Below are positions 27,221 to 35,860 of a stretch of 64,000 bases of DNA, piece after piece. The stretch is from Thermococcus sp. LS1 (lineage in GTDB: Archaea > Methanobacteriota_B > Thermococci > Thermococcales > Thermococcaceae), in the NCBI RefSeq assembly GCF_012027395.1, contig NZ_SNUJ01000001.1, forward strand, positions 124,001 to 188,000. The letters run 5' to 3'. The notes under the pieces are model-generated. The model was not told the origin of the DNA. It searched no databases and worked only from the letters and a program-made list of their open reading frames with translations. The position numbers and the translations under genes were made by a program. Position 1 is the stretch's first letter; each line of letters starts with the position of its first letter.

Positions 27221-27383
27221 AGTATTAAACAGTATTAAACTACGAGGGGGATAAGTTTATTAGCCAATTCACAGATACTCTCGGTAGAGGTGAGGATAAG
27301 GCACCTTTAACCTGTGATGACCTTCCTTGGAGAATGCTCCTTTGGCCAAAAGAAGGTCGTAAAGGGAGATTTAGTCTGTCAAC

Positions 27384-27440
27384 CGATGATGAGTGTCATC
27401 CCTCCCGAGGAGACGATGAGGACATTATCCCCACCTGAGG
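27384..27440 (+). ncRNA. C/D box sRNA with two guides against 23S rRNA
   Basis: Box C ATGATGA (27386-27392), D-prime CCGA (27405-27408), C-prime ACGATGA (27413-27419) and D CTGA (27435-27438) have archaeal spacing. The D-prime guide TGTCATCCCT (27394-27403) equals plus-strand 54412-54421. The D guide TTATCCCCA (27425-27433) equals plus-strand 54391-54399. Both are therefore complementary to the 23S rRNA, at neighbouring sites in domain V. The box+5 rule points to the rRNA bases opposite 54418 and 54396 for ribose methylation. The 3-prime end overlaps the leader of the next gene. Confidence 0.75.
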
Positions 27441-27447
27441 TGGTCTC

Positions 27448-27912
27448 ATGTTTGGATTTTTGAGACGAAAGAAAAAGGAGAAATACGGGCCGCTCGTTTA
27501 CCTGAGCGAGCCCACGATACTTTACCACACTCACACAGAGAAGGTCATCCTTGAGCTACTTGAGGAGAAGCTCGGCTCGAACAACTTCATAGTTCCTTCA
27601 AACTATGGACTCAAGAGCACAGATCACATGATAAAGGACGCGGAGGTATTTGTGGCTATAGCCATAGTGGGCAAGTTCACCTCCCTCGTTGTCAGAGAGA
27701 TAAAAATCGCCCAGGAGCAGGGAAAGAAGATCTACACTCTCGATGTGGCCAGAAAGGGCGACGAGATTCTATACCTCTTTGAGGAAGGCATCCCGGAGAG
27801 GATTGAATGGCTCTCCCCGGAGGAAACGCAGAGCCTCTACGCGGCCTTCCGCGGCGAGGATTTCTCAGGCTTCATGAAGTTTTTCTTCGGCGACAGAAAG
27901 AGGCAGTGGTAG
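27448..27912 (+). CDS. Hypothetical protein, Rossmann-like
   Basis: A 154-residue soluble protein. A basic start (FLRRKKKEK) is followed by alternating strands and helices: PLVYLSEPT, a helix VILELLEEKLG, then DAEVFVAIAIVGKFTSLVVRE and KKIYTLDV. The middle loosely recalls nucleoside 2-deoxyribosyltransferase or TIR-like folds, where a strand-loop carries a buried acidic residue, but no catalytic set is clear. The ATG follows GAGGTGG, which can pair with CCACC just upstream (27431-27443). No family recognised. Confidence 0.75.
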   Translation: MFGFLRRKKKEKYGPLVYLSEPTILYHTHTEKVILELLEEKLGSNNFIVPSNYGLKSTDHMIKDAEVFVAIAIVGKFTSLVVREIKIAQEQGKKIYTLDVARKGDEILYLFEEGIPERIEWLSPEETQSLYAAFRGEDFSGFMKFFFGDRKRQW

Positions 27913-27927
27913 AGAAGAAAAGAGGTG

Positions 27928-29376
<1,449 letters not shown>

Positions 29377-30225
29377 TCAGATCACCCCCTTCTCCCTCAG
29401 CTTGGCGAGGTATCTCTCCCTTGCAATTTTCTCCTGCTCCGCAAAGCGGGCGTTCCTCTTTATGGCATCGTCCCAGTCTATTTTGTGAGCATCCATCATT
29501 GGCCCGTCCCTGCAAGCGAACTTTATCTCACCGTCGTAAAGAACCCTGCACGAACCGCACATTCCGGTTCCGTCGACCATTATCTGCCTGACCGTGACTA
29601 TCGTAGGGATTCCGTAAGGCCTTGTTAGCTCAGCGAGCTTTTTGAGGGAGCCAAGCTTTCCGCCGCCGAAGACTATATCCACCTTGTCCTTCTCGATGAG
29701 CTCCTTGAGGACATCAAGGTAGTGGCCCTTTATGCCAACGCTCCCATCCTCCGTTGTGAGGTAGTGCTCGTCCGCCACTGGTTTTGCGAGGTACTTCTCT
29801 GGATAAACGTTTGCGGCGTTCTCAAAGGTCTGAATCGCTATAGTGTAGTTTCCAACCTCTTTCATGGCCTTGAGCGTTGCGTAGCTCTCAGCCTGTGCAC
29901 AGACGGCATCCGAGACAAAGACAACGTTGCCGTAGTACTTGACGTCAATCGGCTTTCCAAGGGGGCCCGTTATGCTTAGAATCTCGTCTCCAACGTCGAA
30001 CTCATACCAGAGCTTGAAGGTTGTGATTCCATGGCGCCTGAGAAACATACCTATCCTCCCATCATCAGCATAATAGACAGACATCGGGACTCTCTCGCCC
30101 TTCTCATCGGGGATCAAAACCACAAACTGACCCACCTTCCAGGAGCGGGCTATGTGGGGTGCCTCAACCTCCATGAAAAAGTCTATGGCGCTCAGGTTCT
30201 CCTTTTTTGTTATCTTATATCCCAT
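29377..30225 (-). CDS. Nfn/sulfide dehydrogenase small subunit (NfnS/SudB-like), copy 2
   Basis: A 282-residue partner of the large subunit: FAD-barrel domain (SWKVGQFVVLIPDEKGERVPM), a nucleotide-binding domain, and the [2Fe-2S] loop GTGMCGSCRVLYDGEIKFACRDGP. I start it at the ATG at 30225, with AGGTGGTG upstream, giving MGYKITKKENLS; the reading from 30252 lacks a site. The promoter has a TATA element at about 30283-30290 and two exact SurR-type motifs. It is first gene of a two-gene operon and paralogous to 147-1013. Confidence 0.92.
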   Translation of the reverse strand: MGYKITKKENLSAIDFFMEVEAPHIARSWKVGQFVVLIPDEKGERVPMSVYYADDGRIGMFLRRHGITTFKLWYEFDVGDEILSITGPLGKPIDVKYYGNVVFVSDAVCAQAESYATLKAMKEVGNYTIAIQTFENAANVYPEKYLAKPVADEHYLTTEDGSVGIKGHYLDVLKELIEKDKVDIVFGGGKLGSLKKLAELTRPYGIPTIVTVRQIMVDGTGMCGSCRVLYDGEIKFACRDGPMMDAHKIDWDDAIKRNARFAEQEKIARERYLAKLREKGVI

Positions 30226-30267
30226 AATGCACCACCTTGAGCATGTGTTCAAACTTGTTCACCTAAG

Positions 30268-30284
30268 GTTTTGAACCTAAGGTT
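30268..30284 (-). promoter_or_regulatory. SurR-type motif, downstream side of the Nfn operon 2 TATA box
   Basis: GTTTTGAACCTAAGGTT is an exact fit to GTTn3AACn5GTT. For the minus-strand operon it lies between the TATA element (TTTATATT, 30283-30290) and the expected start near 30258. A factor bound here should block transcription. SurR binding is inferred. Confidence 0.65.
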
Positions 30285-30299
30285 TATATTCCTTTTTTA

Positions 30300-30316
30300 A
30301 ACCAAAGGTTCAGAAC
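30300..30316 (-). promoter_or_regulatory. SurR-type motif, upstream side of the Nfn operon 2 TATA box
   Basis: On the minus strand this reads GTTCTGAACCTTTGGTT, again an exact GTTn3AACn5GTT. It lies about 10 nt upstream of the TATA element, the position from which SurR activates in P. furiosus. It is in opposite orientation to the motif at 30268-30284, so the promoter is flanked by a pair. Confidence 0.65.
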
Positions 30317-30429
30317 CCCGAGCCACCCTAAAAAAGTTCTCTGCAGGCTTTATTAGGGACGGCTAAAGGATAAATCCGGCGAGGAAGACTTTTTATCATA
30401 TCATGCCAAACCAATACAAGGTGATGGAA

Positions 30430-31215
30430 ATGGTGAAAATACCCAAGAGCCATCCGCGCTACTGGAGCCTCTACTATAGAGAGAAGATCATCGAGGGAAT
30501 GGAGAAGGGAATGACGGCGAAGGCCGGTTTGATCGCCCACGGTAGGGGAGAGGCCTTTGACTACCTCATCGGCGAAAGGACGATAGAACCTGCCGAGAGG
30601 GCCATGCGGGCAGCAGTCGCGAAGCTCCTCCTTGCGGAGCATCCCATTGTCTCCGTGAACGGCAACGTTGCCGCTCTGGTGCCGAAGGAAACGATAGAGC
30701 TCGCCAAAGCACTCAATGCCAAGCTCGAAATAAACCTCTTCTACCGCACAGAGGAGCGTGTTAAGGCGATAGCAGAAGAACTCCGCAAATACGATCCCGA
30801 GATAGAGCTCCTCGGTATAAACCCAACGAAGAGGATTCCCGGCCTAGAGCACGAACGTGGCAAAGTCGATGAGAACGGCATCTGGAAGGCTGATGTCATC
30901 ATCGTTCCCCTTGAGGACGGTGACAGGACTGAGGCCCTCGTTAAGATGGGCAAGTTCGTGATAACCATTGATTTGAACCCATTATCTCGTTCGGCGAGGA
31001 TGGCAGATATAACCATCGTAGACAACATCGTTAGGGCTTATCCAAGGATGACAGAGCTCGCCCGTGAAATGAAGGACTACAGCAGGGAGGAGCTCCTCAG
31101 AATCATCGAGGAGTACGACAATGGAAAAACGCTGAGCGATGTACTGCTCCACATAAGGAACAGACTAACTAAGCTCGCGGAAGGTGGGATATGGCGAAAG
31201 AAGCAGCTCGATTAG
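30430..31215 (+). CDS. 4-phosphopantoate--beta-alanine ligase (phosphopantothenate synthetase)
   Basis: A 261-residue archaeal enzyme joining 4-phosphopantoate and beta-alanine with ATP in coenzyme A synthesis; it replaces bacterial PanC. It matches the T. kodakarensis enzyme in length and in the start MVKIPKSHPRYWSLYYREK, with further family segments LIAHGRGEAFDYLIGE, VNGNVAALVP and TIDLNPLSRSARMADITIVDN. The ATG at 30430 follows GGTGATGGAA; upstream in-frame ATGs lack a site. It diverges from Nfn operon 2. Confidence 0.95.
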   Translation: MVKIPKSHPRYWSLYYREKIIEGMEKGMTAKAGLIAHGRGEAFDYLIGERTIEPAERAMRAAVAKLLLAEHPIVSVNGNVAALVPKETIELAKALNAKLEINLFYRTEERVKAIAEELRKYDPEIELLGINPTKRIPGLEHERGKVDENGIWKADVIIVPLEDGDRTEALVKMGKFVITIDLNPLSRSARMADITIVDNIVRAYPRMTELAREMKDYSREELLRIIEEYDNGKTLSDVLLHIRNRLTKLAEGGIWRKKQLD

Positions 31216-31225
31216 AGGTCGCCCG

Positions 31226-31957
31226 TTAGAGCTCCATCTCTGTCTTTTCTACCAGTTTTCTCAGCCCTGTTATAAGTTCTGCCTCACTTCCCGCGTGGGA
31301 GATCACCAGTGGGACCCTCTCGCGCTCGGCCAGCTTTACCGCAAGCTCATCGAGCTTCTTGACGCCGTGGAGGACGACTACTGCCGGCTTGAGCCCCTGA
31401 ACGCGGACGGCTATCATTGGACTCCTTCCGGTCGTTACCTTGGTGAATATCAGCGCTCTCTCGGTCGTCCAGCCGTAGAGCTTGAGGAACTCCTCCGCTG
31501 ACATCTCGAGGATCGCCTTTATACTGTCAACGACTGTGTAGCCGTATATCCTTCTATCCAGGAGGTGCATGTTTGCAACAACTTCGCCCTTGACGGCTCC
31601 AACGAGGTCTTTGATGGTGATGGGCAGTGCGAACTCCCTTATATCAAGGATAGCGCTCGTCGGAAGCTCACTTCCAAGAGTCTTGCTGAAGGCTTTTATG
31701 ACGTTTCCTCCCCTGCGCTCGTCTATCTCCAGAAGAGCCTCAACAAACTTCCTGATGGTCGAGGCACCGGGGCTCTTTCTCCTCCCGCCCTCGTAGTCGC
31801 TTATGACGGAAGAAGAGACGCCGAGGTATTCGGCGAGCTCCGTCTGACTTATGCCGAATATCTCCCTCCACTTGCGCATAGTCTTTCCGGGGTCGGAGGA
31901 GAGGGTTATTTCTCCTGCTATTCTCTTGGCGAGAGCTTCTTTCTCCTTTTCAAGCAT
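31226..31957 (-). CDS. XRE-family transcriptional regulator with C-terminal sensor-like domain
   Basis: A 243-residue protein with a helix-turn-helix at residues about 22-75 (KTMRKWREIFGISQTELAEYLGVSSSVISDYEGGRR). A C-terminal domain of about 140 residues is found in archaeal relatives (GWTTERALIFTKVTTGRSPMIAV, then KPAVVVLHGVKKLDELAVKLA). The latter looks like an alpha/beta sensor, ligand unknown. TTTATAACG lies about 25 nt before the ATG and no ribosome site is visible, so the mRNA is probably leaderless. It is convergent with the PPS gene, 10 nt apart. Confidence 0.85.
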   Translation of the reverse strand: MLEKEKEALAKRIAGEITLSSDPGKTMRKWREIFGISQTELAEYLGVSSSVISDYEGGRRKSPGASTIRKFVEALLEIDERRGGNVIKAFSKTLGSELPTSAILDIREFALPITIKDLVGAVKGEVVANMHLLDRRIYGYTVVDSIKAILEMSAEEFLKLYGWTTERALIFTKVTTGRSPMIAVRVQGLKPAVVVLHGVKKLDELAVKLAERERVPLVISHAGSEAELITGLRKLVEKTEMEL

Positions 31958-32314
31958 AGTGAAAGATATTCGTCAATCGTTATAAACCTTTCGGCAATTG
32001 CCTAACAAGCAAACTTTTCTTGAGAAAGGTTGATCAAAAGTGATTAACTTCCAAGATTGCAGCTTTACAGTGCATTCTCCTTACTTGGCTTGCTTGTTGA
32101 GGGGTTCATTCACCGAATGGCGGTATTTATGCGAGTTCTCTCCCAGCTAACGTCCTGTGGGCATCTAAAACAAAGTGAACTCGCGTTAAACAGGTCATTT
32201 TAAGTTGAATCCCGGCTTGGCCAGTAATTGGAAGATTAAATGCAGTTTCAGAGTTGCCCACGTTTGGCGGTCAAGCTTAAAAACCTCTCATCCTACGCTG
32301 GGTCGGTGGGAAAA
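31958..32314. other. Spacer between regulator and dphB
   Basis: 357 nt without a supportable gene. The left end holds the TATA of the regulator (about 31978-31986). The middle contains AATGGCGG and CTTTACAGTG segments (about 32061-32125) that echo the repeat units at 12476-12493 and 33316-33333, but in degraded form. The right end holds the dphB ribosome site GGTGGG. Confidence 0.45.
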
Positions 32315-33109
32315 ATGGCGATATACTTCATTGGGTTGGGACTCTACGACGAAAAAGACATCACGCTTAAGGGCCTTGAGATGGCCAGAAAGTGCGACCT
32401 TGTCTTTGCCGAGTTCTACACATCACTTTTAGCCGGGACGACGCTTGATAAGATTGAAGAGATTATAGGGAAGCCCATCAGGAGGCTCAGCAGGGAAGAA
32501 GTCGAGCTCCAATTTGAGAGAATCGTTCTTAGCGAGGCGAAGGACAAGGACGTCGCCTTTCTAACCGCGGGTGACCCTATGGTGGCAACCACTCACTCCG
32601 ACCTCCGCATAAGGGCGAAGGAGATGGGAATCGAGAGTTACGTCATCCACGCGCCGAGCATCTATTCCGCTATAGCCATAACCGGCCTCCAGATATACAA
32701 GTTCGGCAAGAGCGCAACCGTGGCTTACCCAGAGAAAAACTGGTTTCCAACGAGTCACTACGACGTGATAAAGGAAAACAAAGAGCGGGGACTTCACACG
32801 ATGCTCTTCCTTGACATAAAGGCCGATCAGAATCGTTACATGACAGCTAACGAGGCGATGGAGATTCTCCTTCAGGTTGAGGAGATGAAGGGTGAGGGTG
32901 TTTTCACGCCTGATACGCTGGTAGTCGTTCTTGCACGTGCGGGCTCGCTCAATCCGACGCTCAAAGCTGGCTACGTTAGGGACATGCTCAACGAGGACTT
33001 CGGCAGACAGCCGCACGTTATGGTCGTTCCGGGAAGGCTGCACATTGTTGAGGCAGAATACTTAGTGGCCTTCGCCGGTGCGCCGAGGAAGATACTCGAG
33101 GAGGTCTAG
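32315..33109 (+). CDS. dphB: Diphthine synthase
   Basis: A 264-residue SAM-dependent methyltransferase that methylates the modified histidine of elongation factor 2 during diphthamide synthesis. It has the tetrapyrrole-methylase-like fold: start MAIYFIGLGLYDEKDITLKG, the loop LTAGDPMVATTHSDLR, HAPSIYSAIAITGLQIYKFG, and VVLARAGSLNP near the C-terminus. The ATG at 32315 follows GGTGGGAAAA; the longer frame from 32240 has no site. It is followed 42 nt later by tRNA-Val. Confidence 0.96.
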   Translation: MAIYFIGLGLYDEKDITLKGLEMARKCDLVFAEFYTSLLAGTTLDKIEEIIGKPIRRLSREEVELQFERIVLSEAKDKDVAFLTAGDPMVATTHSDLRIRAKEMGIESYVIHAPSIYSAIAITGLQIYKFGKSATVAYPEKNWFPTSHYDVIKENKERGLHTMLFLDIKADQNRYMTANEAMEILLQVEEMKGEGVFTPDTLVVVLARAGSLNPTLKAGYVRDMLNEDFGRQPHVMVVPGRLHIVEAEYLVAFAGAPRKILEEV

Positions 33110-33151
33110 CGAAAGCTTTATATTTTCGTTCCCTTCCACTATTCCCGGGAC

Positions 33152-33229
33152 GGGCCCGTGGTCTAGCCTGGTTATGACGCCGCCCTCACACGGCGGAGGT
33201 CCGGGGTTCAAAGCCCCGCGGGCCCACCA
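33152..33229 (+). tRNA. tRNA-Val (anticodon CAC)
   Basis: A 78-nt cloverleaf: acceptor GGGCCCG/CGGGCCC, anticodon stem CCGCC/GGCGG with loop CTCACAC, T-arm CGGGGTTCAAAGCCCCG, encoded CCA. A TATA box CTTTATATTTTC lies about 30 nt upstream at 33115-33126, between dphB and the tRNA. Confidence 0.95.
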
Positions 33230-33572
33230 TAAGAAACTTTTGCCAAGCAAAAATTTCATCAAAGTTGGCATGCTTCTTTGAATTGCTGGTTTTCGAATGG
33301 TTTCTACGAGCAGAAGGCGATTTTACAGTGTTTCACTGTGAGTGTGACGCCCAAAGGGCGTCAAAAGGGAAAGTTGAAACAACTCAAAAAGCCAAATTTA
33401 AACAGAAACCACTTGCCCTTGCAAATTCTCTTTTGATGTTGTTTTATGCTGGTTCTCTTGCAAGAAGAAGCCCATAGGCCGTCGAAGACACTCGGAACTT
33501 GACAAATCTAAAAGAGACGTACAAGCTTTGATGAACCTCTAACGAGCAACTTTTGCTCGGCAAAAGTTTCTA
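33230..33572. repeat. Repeat-rich spacer between two tRNA genes
   Basis: 343 nt with no gene. Each end carries a hairpin of the same family: GAAACTTTTGC-CAA-GCAAAAATTTC (33233-33257, one mismatch) and AACTTTTGC-TCG-GCAAAAGTT (33548-33568, perfect). Inside are ATTTCATCAAAGTTGGCATG (33253-33272) and GGCGATTTTACAGTGTTT (33316-33333), the two units also seen, in the opposite order, at 12476-12694. A small hairpin GACGCCCAAAGGGCGTC lies at about 33348-33364. Confidence 0.6.
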
Positions 33573-33650
33573 TGGCGGGCCGGGCGGGATTCGAACCCGC
33601 GACCTTCGGCTCCGGAGGCCGACGCTCTATCCAGGCTAAGCCACCGGCCC
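33573..33650 (-). tRNA. tRNA-Arg (anticodon CCG)
   Basis: A 78-nt cloverleaf on the minus strand: acceptor GGGCCGG/CCGGCCC, anticodon stem TCGGC/GCCGA with loop CTCCGGA (anticodon CCG), T-arm GCGGGTTCGAATCCCGC, encoded CCA. A TATA-like TTTTTAAATC lies about 27 nt upstream. It is convergent with tRNA-Val across the repeat spacer. Confidence 0.95.
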
Positions 33651-33793
33651 ACGCCCATAACTACTCGAGGGGTAGATTTAAAAACCTAATTCCGGAATCG
33701 GCTGGACTTAATAGTACATGGAAGCATCAAAAAGCACAAAAACTTTTTAGCTAAGGCACCCTACATACAGTAAGGAAGAGGAAGGTGATACCC

Positions 33794-34159
33794 ATGGAGC
33801 CCCACGAGTTCAAGCTCACCGAAGAAGGTATAAAGGCGGTTCTCCCACCCCTCGAGGCAGAAATAATGGAACACATGTGGAAGGTTAAGGTGGCCACCGC
33901 CGGCCAGGTCTACGAATACATGAAGGAGAAGCATCCCGACATAAGGCGCTCCACCATAAGCATTCTCATGAACCGCCTCTGCGAGCGCGGTCTGCTCAAA
34001 AGAAGCGTTGAGAAGGGAAGGGGTGGTATGAGATACGTCTACTCAATAACCACCACGAGGGAAGAGTTCGAGGAAAAAGTAGTGGAGAGCATTCTCGATG
34101 CCCTCATGACGAACTTCAGGGAGGCAACCTACGCGTATCTCTCCAAAATTAAGAAGTGA
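33794..34159 (+). CDS. BlaI/MecI-family winged-helix regulator
   Basis: A 121-residue regulator of the penicillinase-repressor family: EAEIMEHMWKVKVATAGQVYEYM (helix-turn), STISILMNRLCERGLLKRSVEKG (recognition helix and wing), YVYSITTTREEFEEKVVESIL and a C-terminal dimerisation helix. It heads an operon with an M48 metalloprotease; BlaI homologs in bacteria are released by a membrane M56/M48-type protease, so the pair may be a protease-controlled switch (inference). The ATG at 33794 follows GGTGATACCC. Confidence 0.87.
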   Translation: MEPHEFKLTEEGIKAVLPPLEAEIMEHMWKVKVATAGQVYEYMKEKHPDIRRSTISILMNRLCERGLLKRSVEKGRGGMRYVYSITTTREEFEEKVVESILDALMTNFREATYAYLSKIKK

Positions 34160-34165
34160 TGAAAG

Positions 34166-34948
34166 ATGCTCTTCATCATAATAGCCCTTGAGGTCCTGCT
34201 GGCAGTTATAGCCTTAGAGGAGCTGGGCCTCAAGATATCACTGGCAGCGTTCGGACTCATATTTGCATTCTACCTGTGGGTCTCCACCCACGACATCAAG
34301 GGCAACTATATTACCCTTGAAAGAAGCGAGATCCCCTGGCTCTACGATGGCATAGCCAGAATGGCAAAGAAGGCGGGCCTTCCAATGCCAAGGGTTTTCA
34401 TCCTTGACGACTACATTCCAAACGCATACTCATTTAAGAACACGATAGTCCTCTCCCTTGGACTGTTCGAGGTTCTTGACCAGGACGAGATACTCGCCGT
34501 TGCCGCCCACGAACTCGGCCACATAAAGAACGGCGACACAAAGATGTTTCCCCTTATAGCATACGGCAGGTACCTCATGATTGTGTTCACAGCGGTGCTG
34601 ATTTTCCTCGCCCACAGCCTCGCGGTCACGATAGCGGCACTCGGACTGTACGGGCTCTACGAGGTTACCCGTGCCAGCTTCCTGAAGAACAGGGAATTCC
34701 AGGCGGACGAAACCGCACTCAGACTCTTAGACGTCCCCATGAGCTTGAAGCGCGCCCTTGAGGAGCTCAAATACTACGAGGATCTCAGGATAGGAGTCAG
34801 GTTGAGCTCGTTGCCGAGCATTGAGCCGGCAATAGAGAGGAAGCAGAAAACGGCCATCATAGAGACCCATCCAAGTTATGACGAGAGGATATTCAGAATC
34901 CTCGTTGAGATAAATGGTAGCAATCTGTTCAACAGGCGCATGCAGTGA
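34166..34948 (+). CDS. M48 family membrane metalloprotease
   Basis: A 260-residue zinc protease of the HtpX/M48 type. Two N-terminal membrane helices are followed by a cytoplasmic domain with PRVFILDDYIPNAYSF and the zinc motif AHELGHIKNGD. Two more helices follow (MIVFTAVLIFLAHSLAVTIAA) and then the third ligand Glu in LKNREFQADETA. It lies 6 nt after the BlaI-type regulator gene and overlaps the dCMP deaminase gene. It may serve quality control or signal to the regulator. Confidence 0.88.
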   Translation: MLFIIIALEVLLAVIALEELGLKISLAAFGLIFAFYLWVSTHDIKGNYITLERSEIPWLYDGIARMAKKAGLPMPRVFILDDYIPNAYSFKNTIVLSLGLFEVLDQDEILAVAAHELGHIKNGDTKMFPLIAYGRYLMIVFTAVLIFLAHSLAVTIAALGLYGLYEVTRASFLKNREFQADETALRLLDVPMSLKRALEELKYYEDLRIGVRLSSLPSIEPAIERKQKTAIIETHPSYDERIFRILVEINGSNLFNRRMQ

Positions 34949-35493
34949 TGGCTATGAGCGTTGAAATCTTCCTTGATAGGAAAAAGGCAGAGCGCATAAA
35001 GCGCATCAGGCCGACCAAGGACGAGTACTTTATGCTGATAGCGAAGCTTGTTAGCCTTAGGGCAACCTGTCCAAGGCTCCGCGTCGGCGCCGTTGCCGTC
35101 AAGGACGGGTACATACTTGCAACAGGCTACAACGGTGCGCCGAGGGGAATGGAGCACTGTATTGATGTAGGCTGCCTCATAGTGGACGGCCACTGCCACA
35201 GGGCGGTTCACGCGGAGCAGAACGTCATAGCCATGGCAGCCAGAAAGGGCATAAGCCTCGAAGGGGCAACGCTCTACGTCACCCACTTTCCCTGCGACAC
35301 CTGCTTCAAGTTAGTTATCAACGCAGGCATAAAGGAGATAGTATACGAGGAGATGTACCCCAACGAGGCAACTGAAATACTCCTCAGGGAAGCACAGGAG
35401 AAAGGAATAGTAAAGATAAGGCAGTTCAGACTCCCGAAAGAGAGAGTGAGGCTCTTCCTGGAGGAGCTCTTCGGAGAGTTTGTGGAAGGTTAA
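34948..35493 (+). CDS. Deoxycytidylate (dCMP) deaminase family protein
   Basis: A 181-residue zinc-dependent deaminase converting dCMP to dUMP for dTTP synthesis. Zinc and catalytic motifs are HAEQN (the proton-shuttle Glu) and PCDTCFK. Substrate motif GYNGAPRGMEHC and an extra Cys/His set (CIDVGCLIVDGHCHRAVH) match the dCMP deaminase group. The ATG at 34948 overlaps the protease stop by one base (TGATG); an ATG two codons later is also possible. No ribosome site is visible, so coupling is likely. Confidence 0.88.
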   Translation: MAMSVEIFLDRKKAERIKRIRPTKDEYFMLIAKLVSLRATCPRLRVGAVAVKDGYILATGYNGAPRGMEHCIDVGCLIVDGHCHRAVHAEQNVIAMAARKGISLEGATLYVTHFPCDTCFKLVINAGIKEIVYEEMYPNEATEILLREAQEKGIVKIRQFRLPKERVRLFLEELFGEFVEG

Positions 35494-35855
35494 AGCTTCT
35501 TCTCTATTTTCTCCAGCCGCTTGTTCATCTCCTCCAGCTCTATGGCGATTTTCCTTGTAAGTTCGGTTATCTCGCGCTCGGCTTTGTCGACAGCGAGGTA
35601 AACCCTGAACGTCAGTATATACGCAAGGCCGATGCCTATAACGAAAAGAGCATCGAGACCTCTACCAAGGCCAAGAACGCGTTTTATCTCTTTGGCTATC
35701 TCGACTGGAAATATGGCCACTATTAAGATACCCACGAGTAATGACTCCCAGAACAGGAAGTCTCCCCACTCAAATTCCTTGCGCCCATACCTTCCAAGCA
35801 CATAGACCATCAAGGCGAGAACAATAACTATAGTTATGTACTGAACCGCATACAT
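35490..35855 (-). CDS. DUF2304 family membrane protein
   Basis: A 121-residue protein with three membrane helices (QYITIVIVLALMVYVLG, FWESLLVGILIVAIF, LFVIGIGLAYILTF) and a C-terminal coiled coil (REITELTRKIAIELEEMNKRLEKIEKKL region). DUF2304 proteins commonly follow glycosyltransferase 2 genes and may help present the lipid carrier. Here it follows the HAD-GT2 fusion gene. The ATG at 35855 follows AGGTGATGGGT; other in-frame ATGs upstream lie inside this site. Confidence 0.85.
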   Translation of the reverse strand: MYAVQYITIVIVLALMVYVLGRYGRKEFEWGDFLFWESLLVGILIVAIFPVEIAKEIKRVLGLGRGLDALFVIGIGLAYILTFRVYLAVDKAEREITELTRKIAIELEEMNKRLEKIEKKL

Positions 35856-35860
35856 ACCCA

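Noticed and set aside
27311-27360. Second C/D box RNA starting at GTGATGA (27314-27320)
   Set aside because: No D-prime or D box with proper spacing follows, and no rRNA match was found; kept only as a structured region.
33573-33754. 60-codon frame beginning AGRAGFEPATFGSGG
   Set aside because: Typical false translation of the tRNA-Arg gene, often misannotated as protein.
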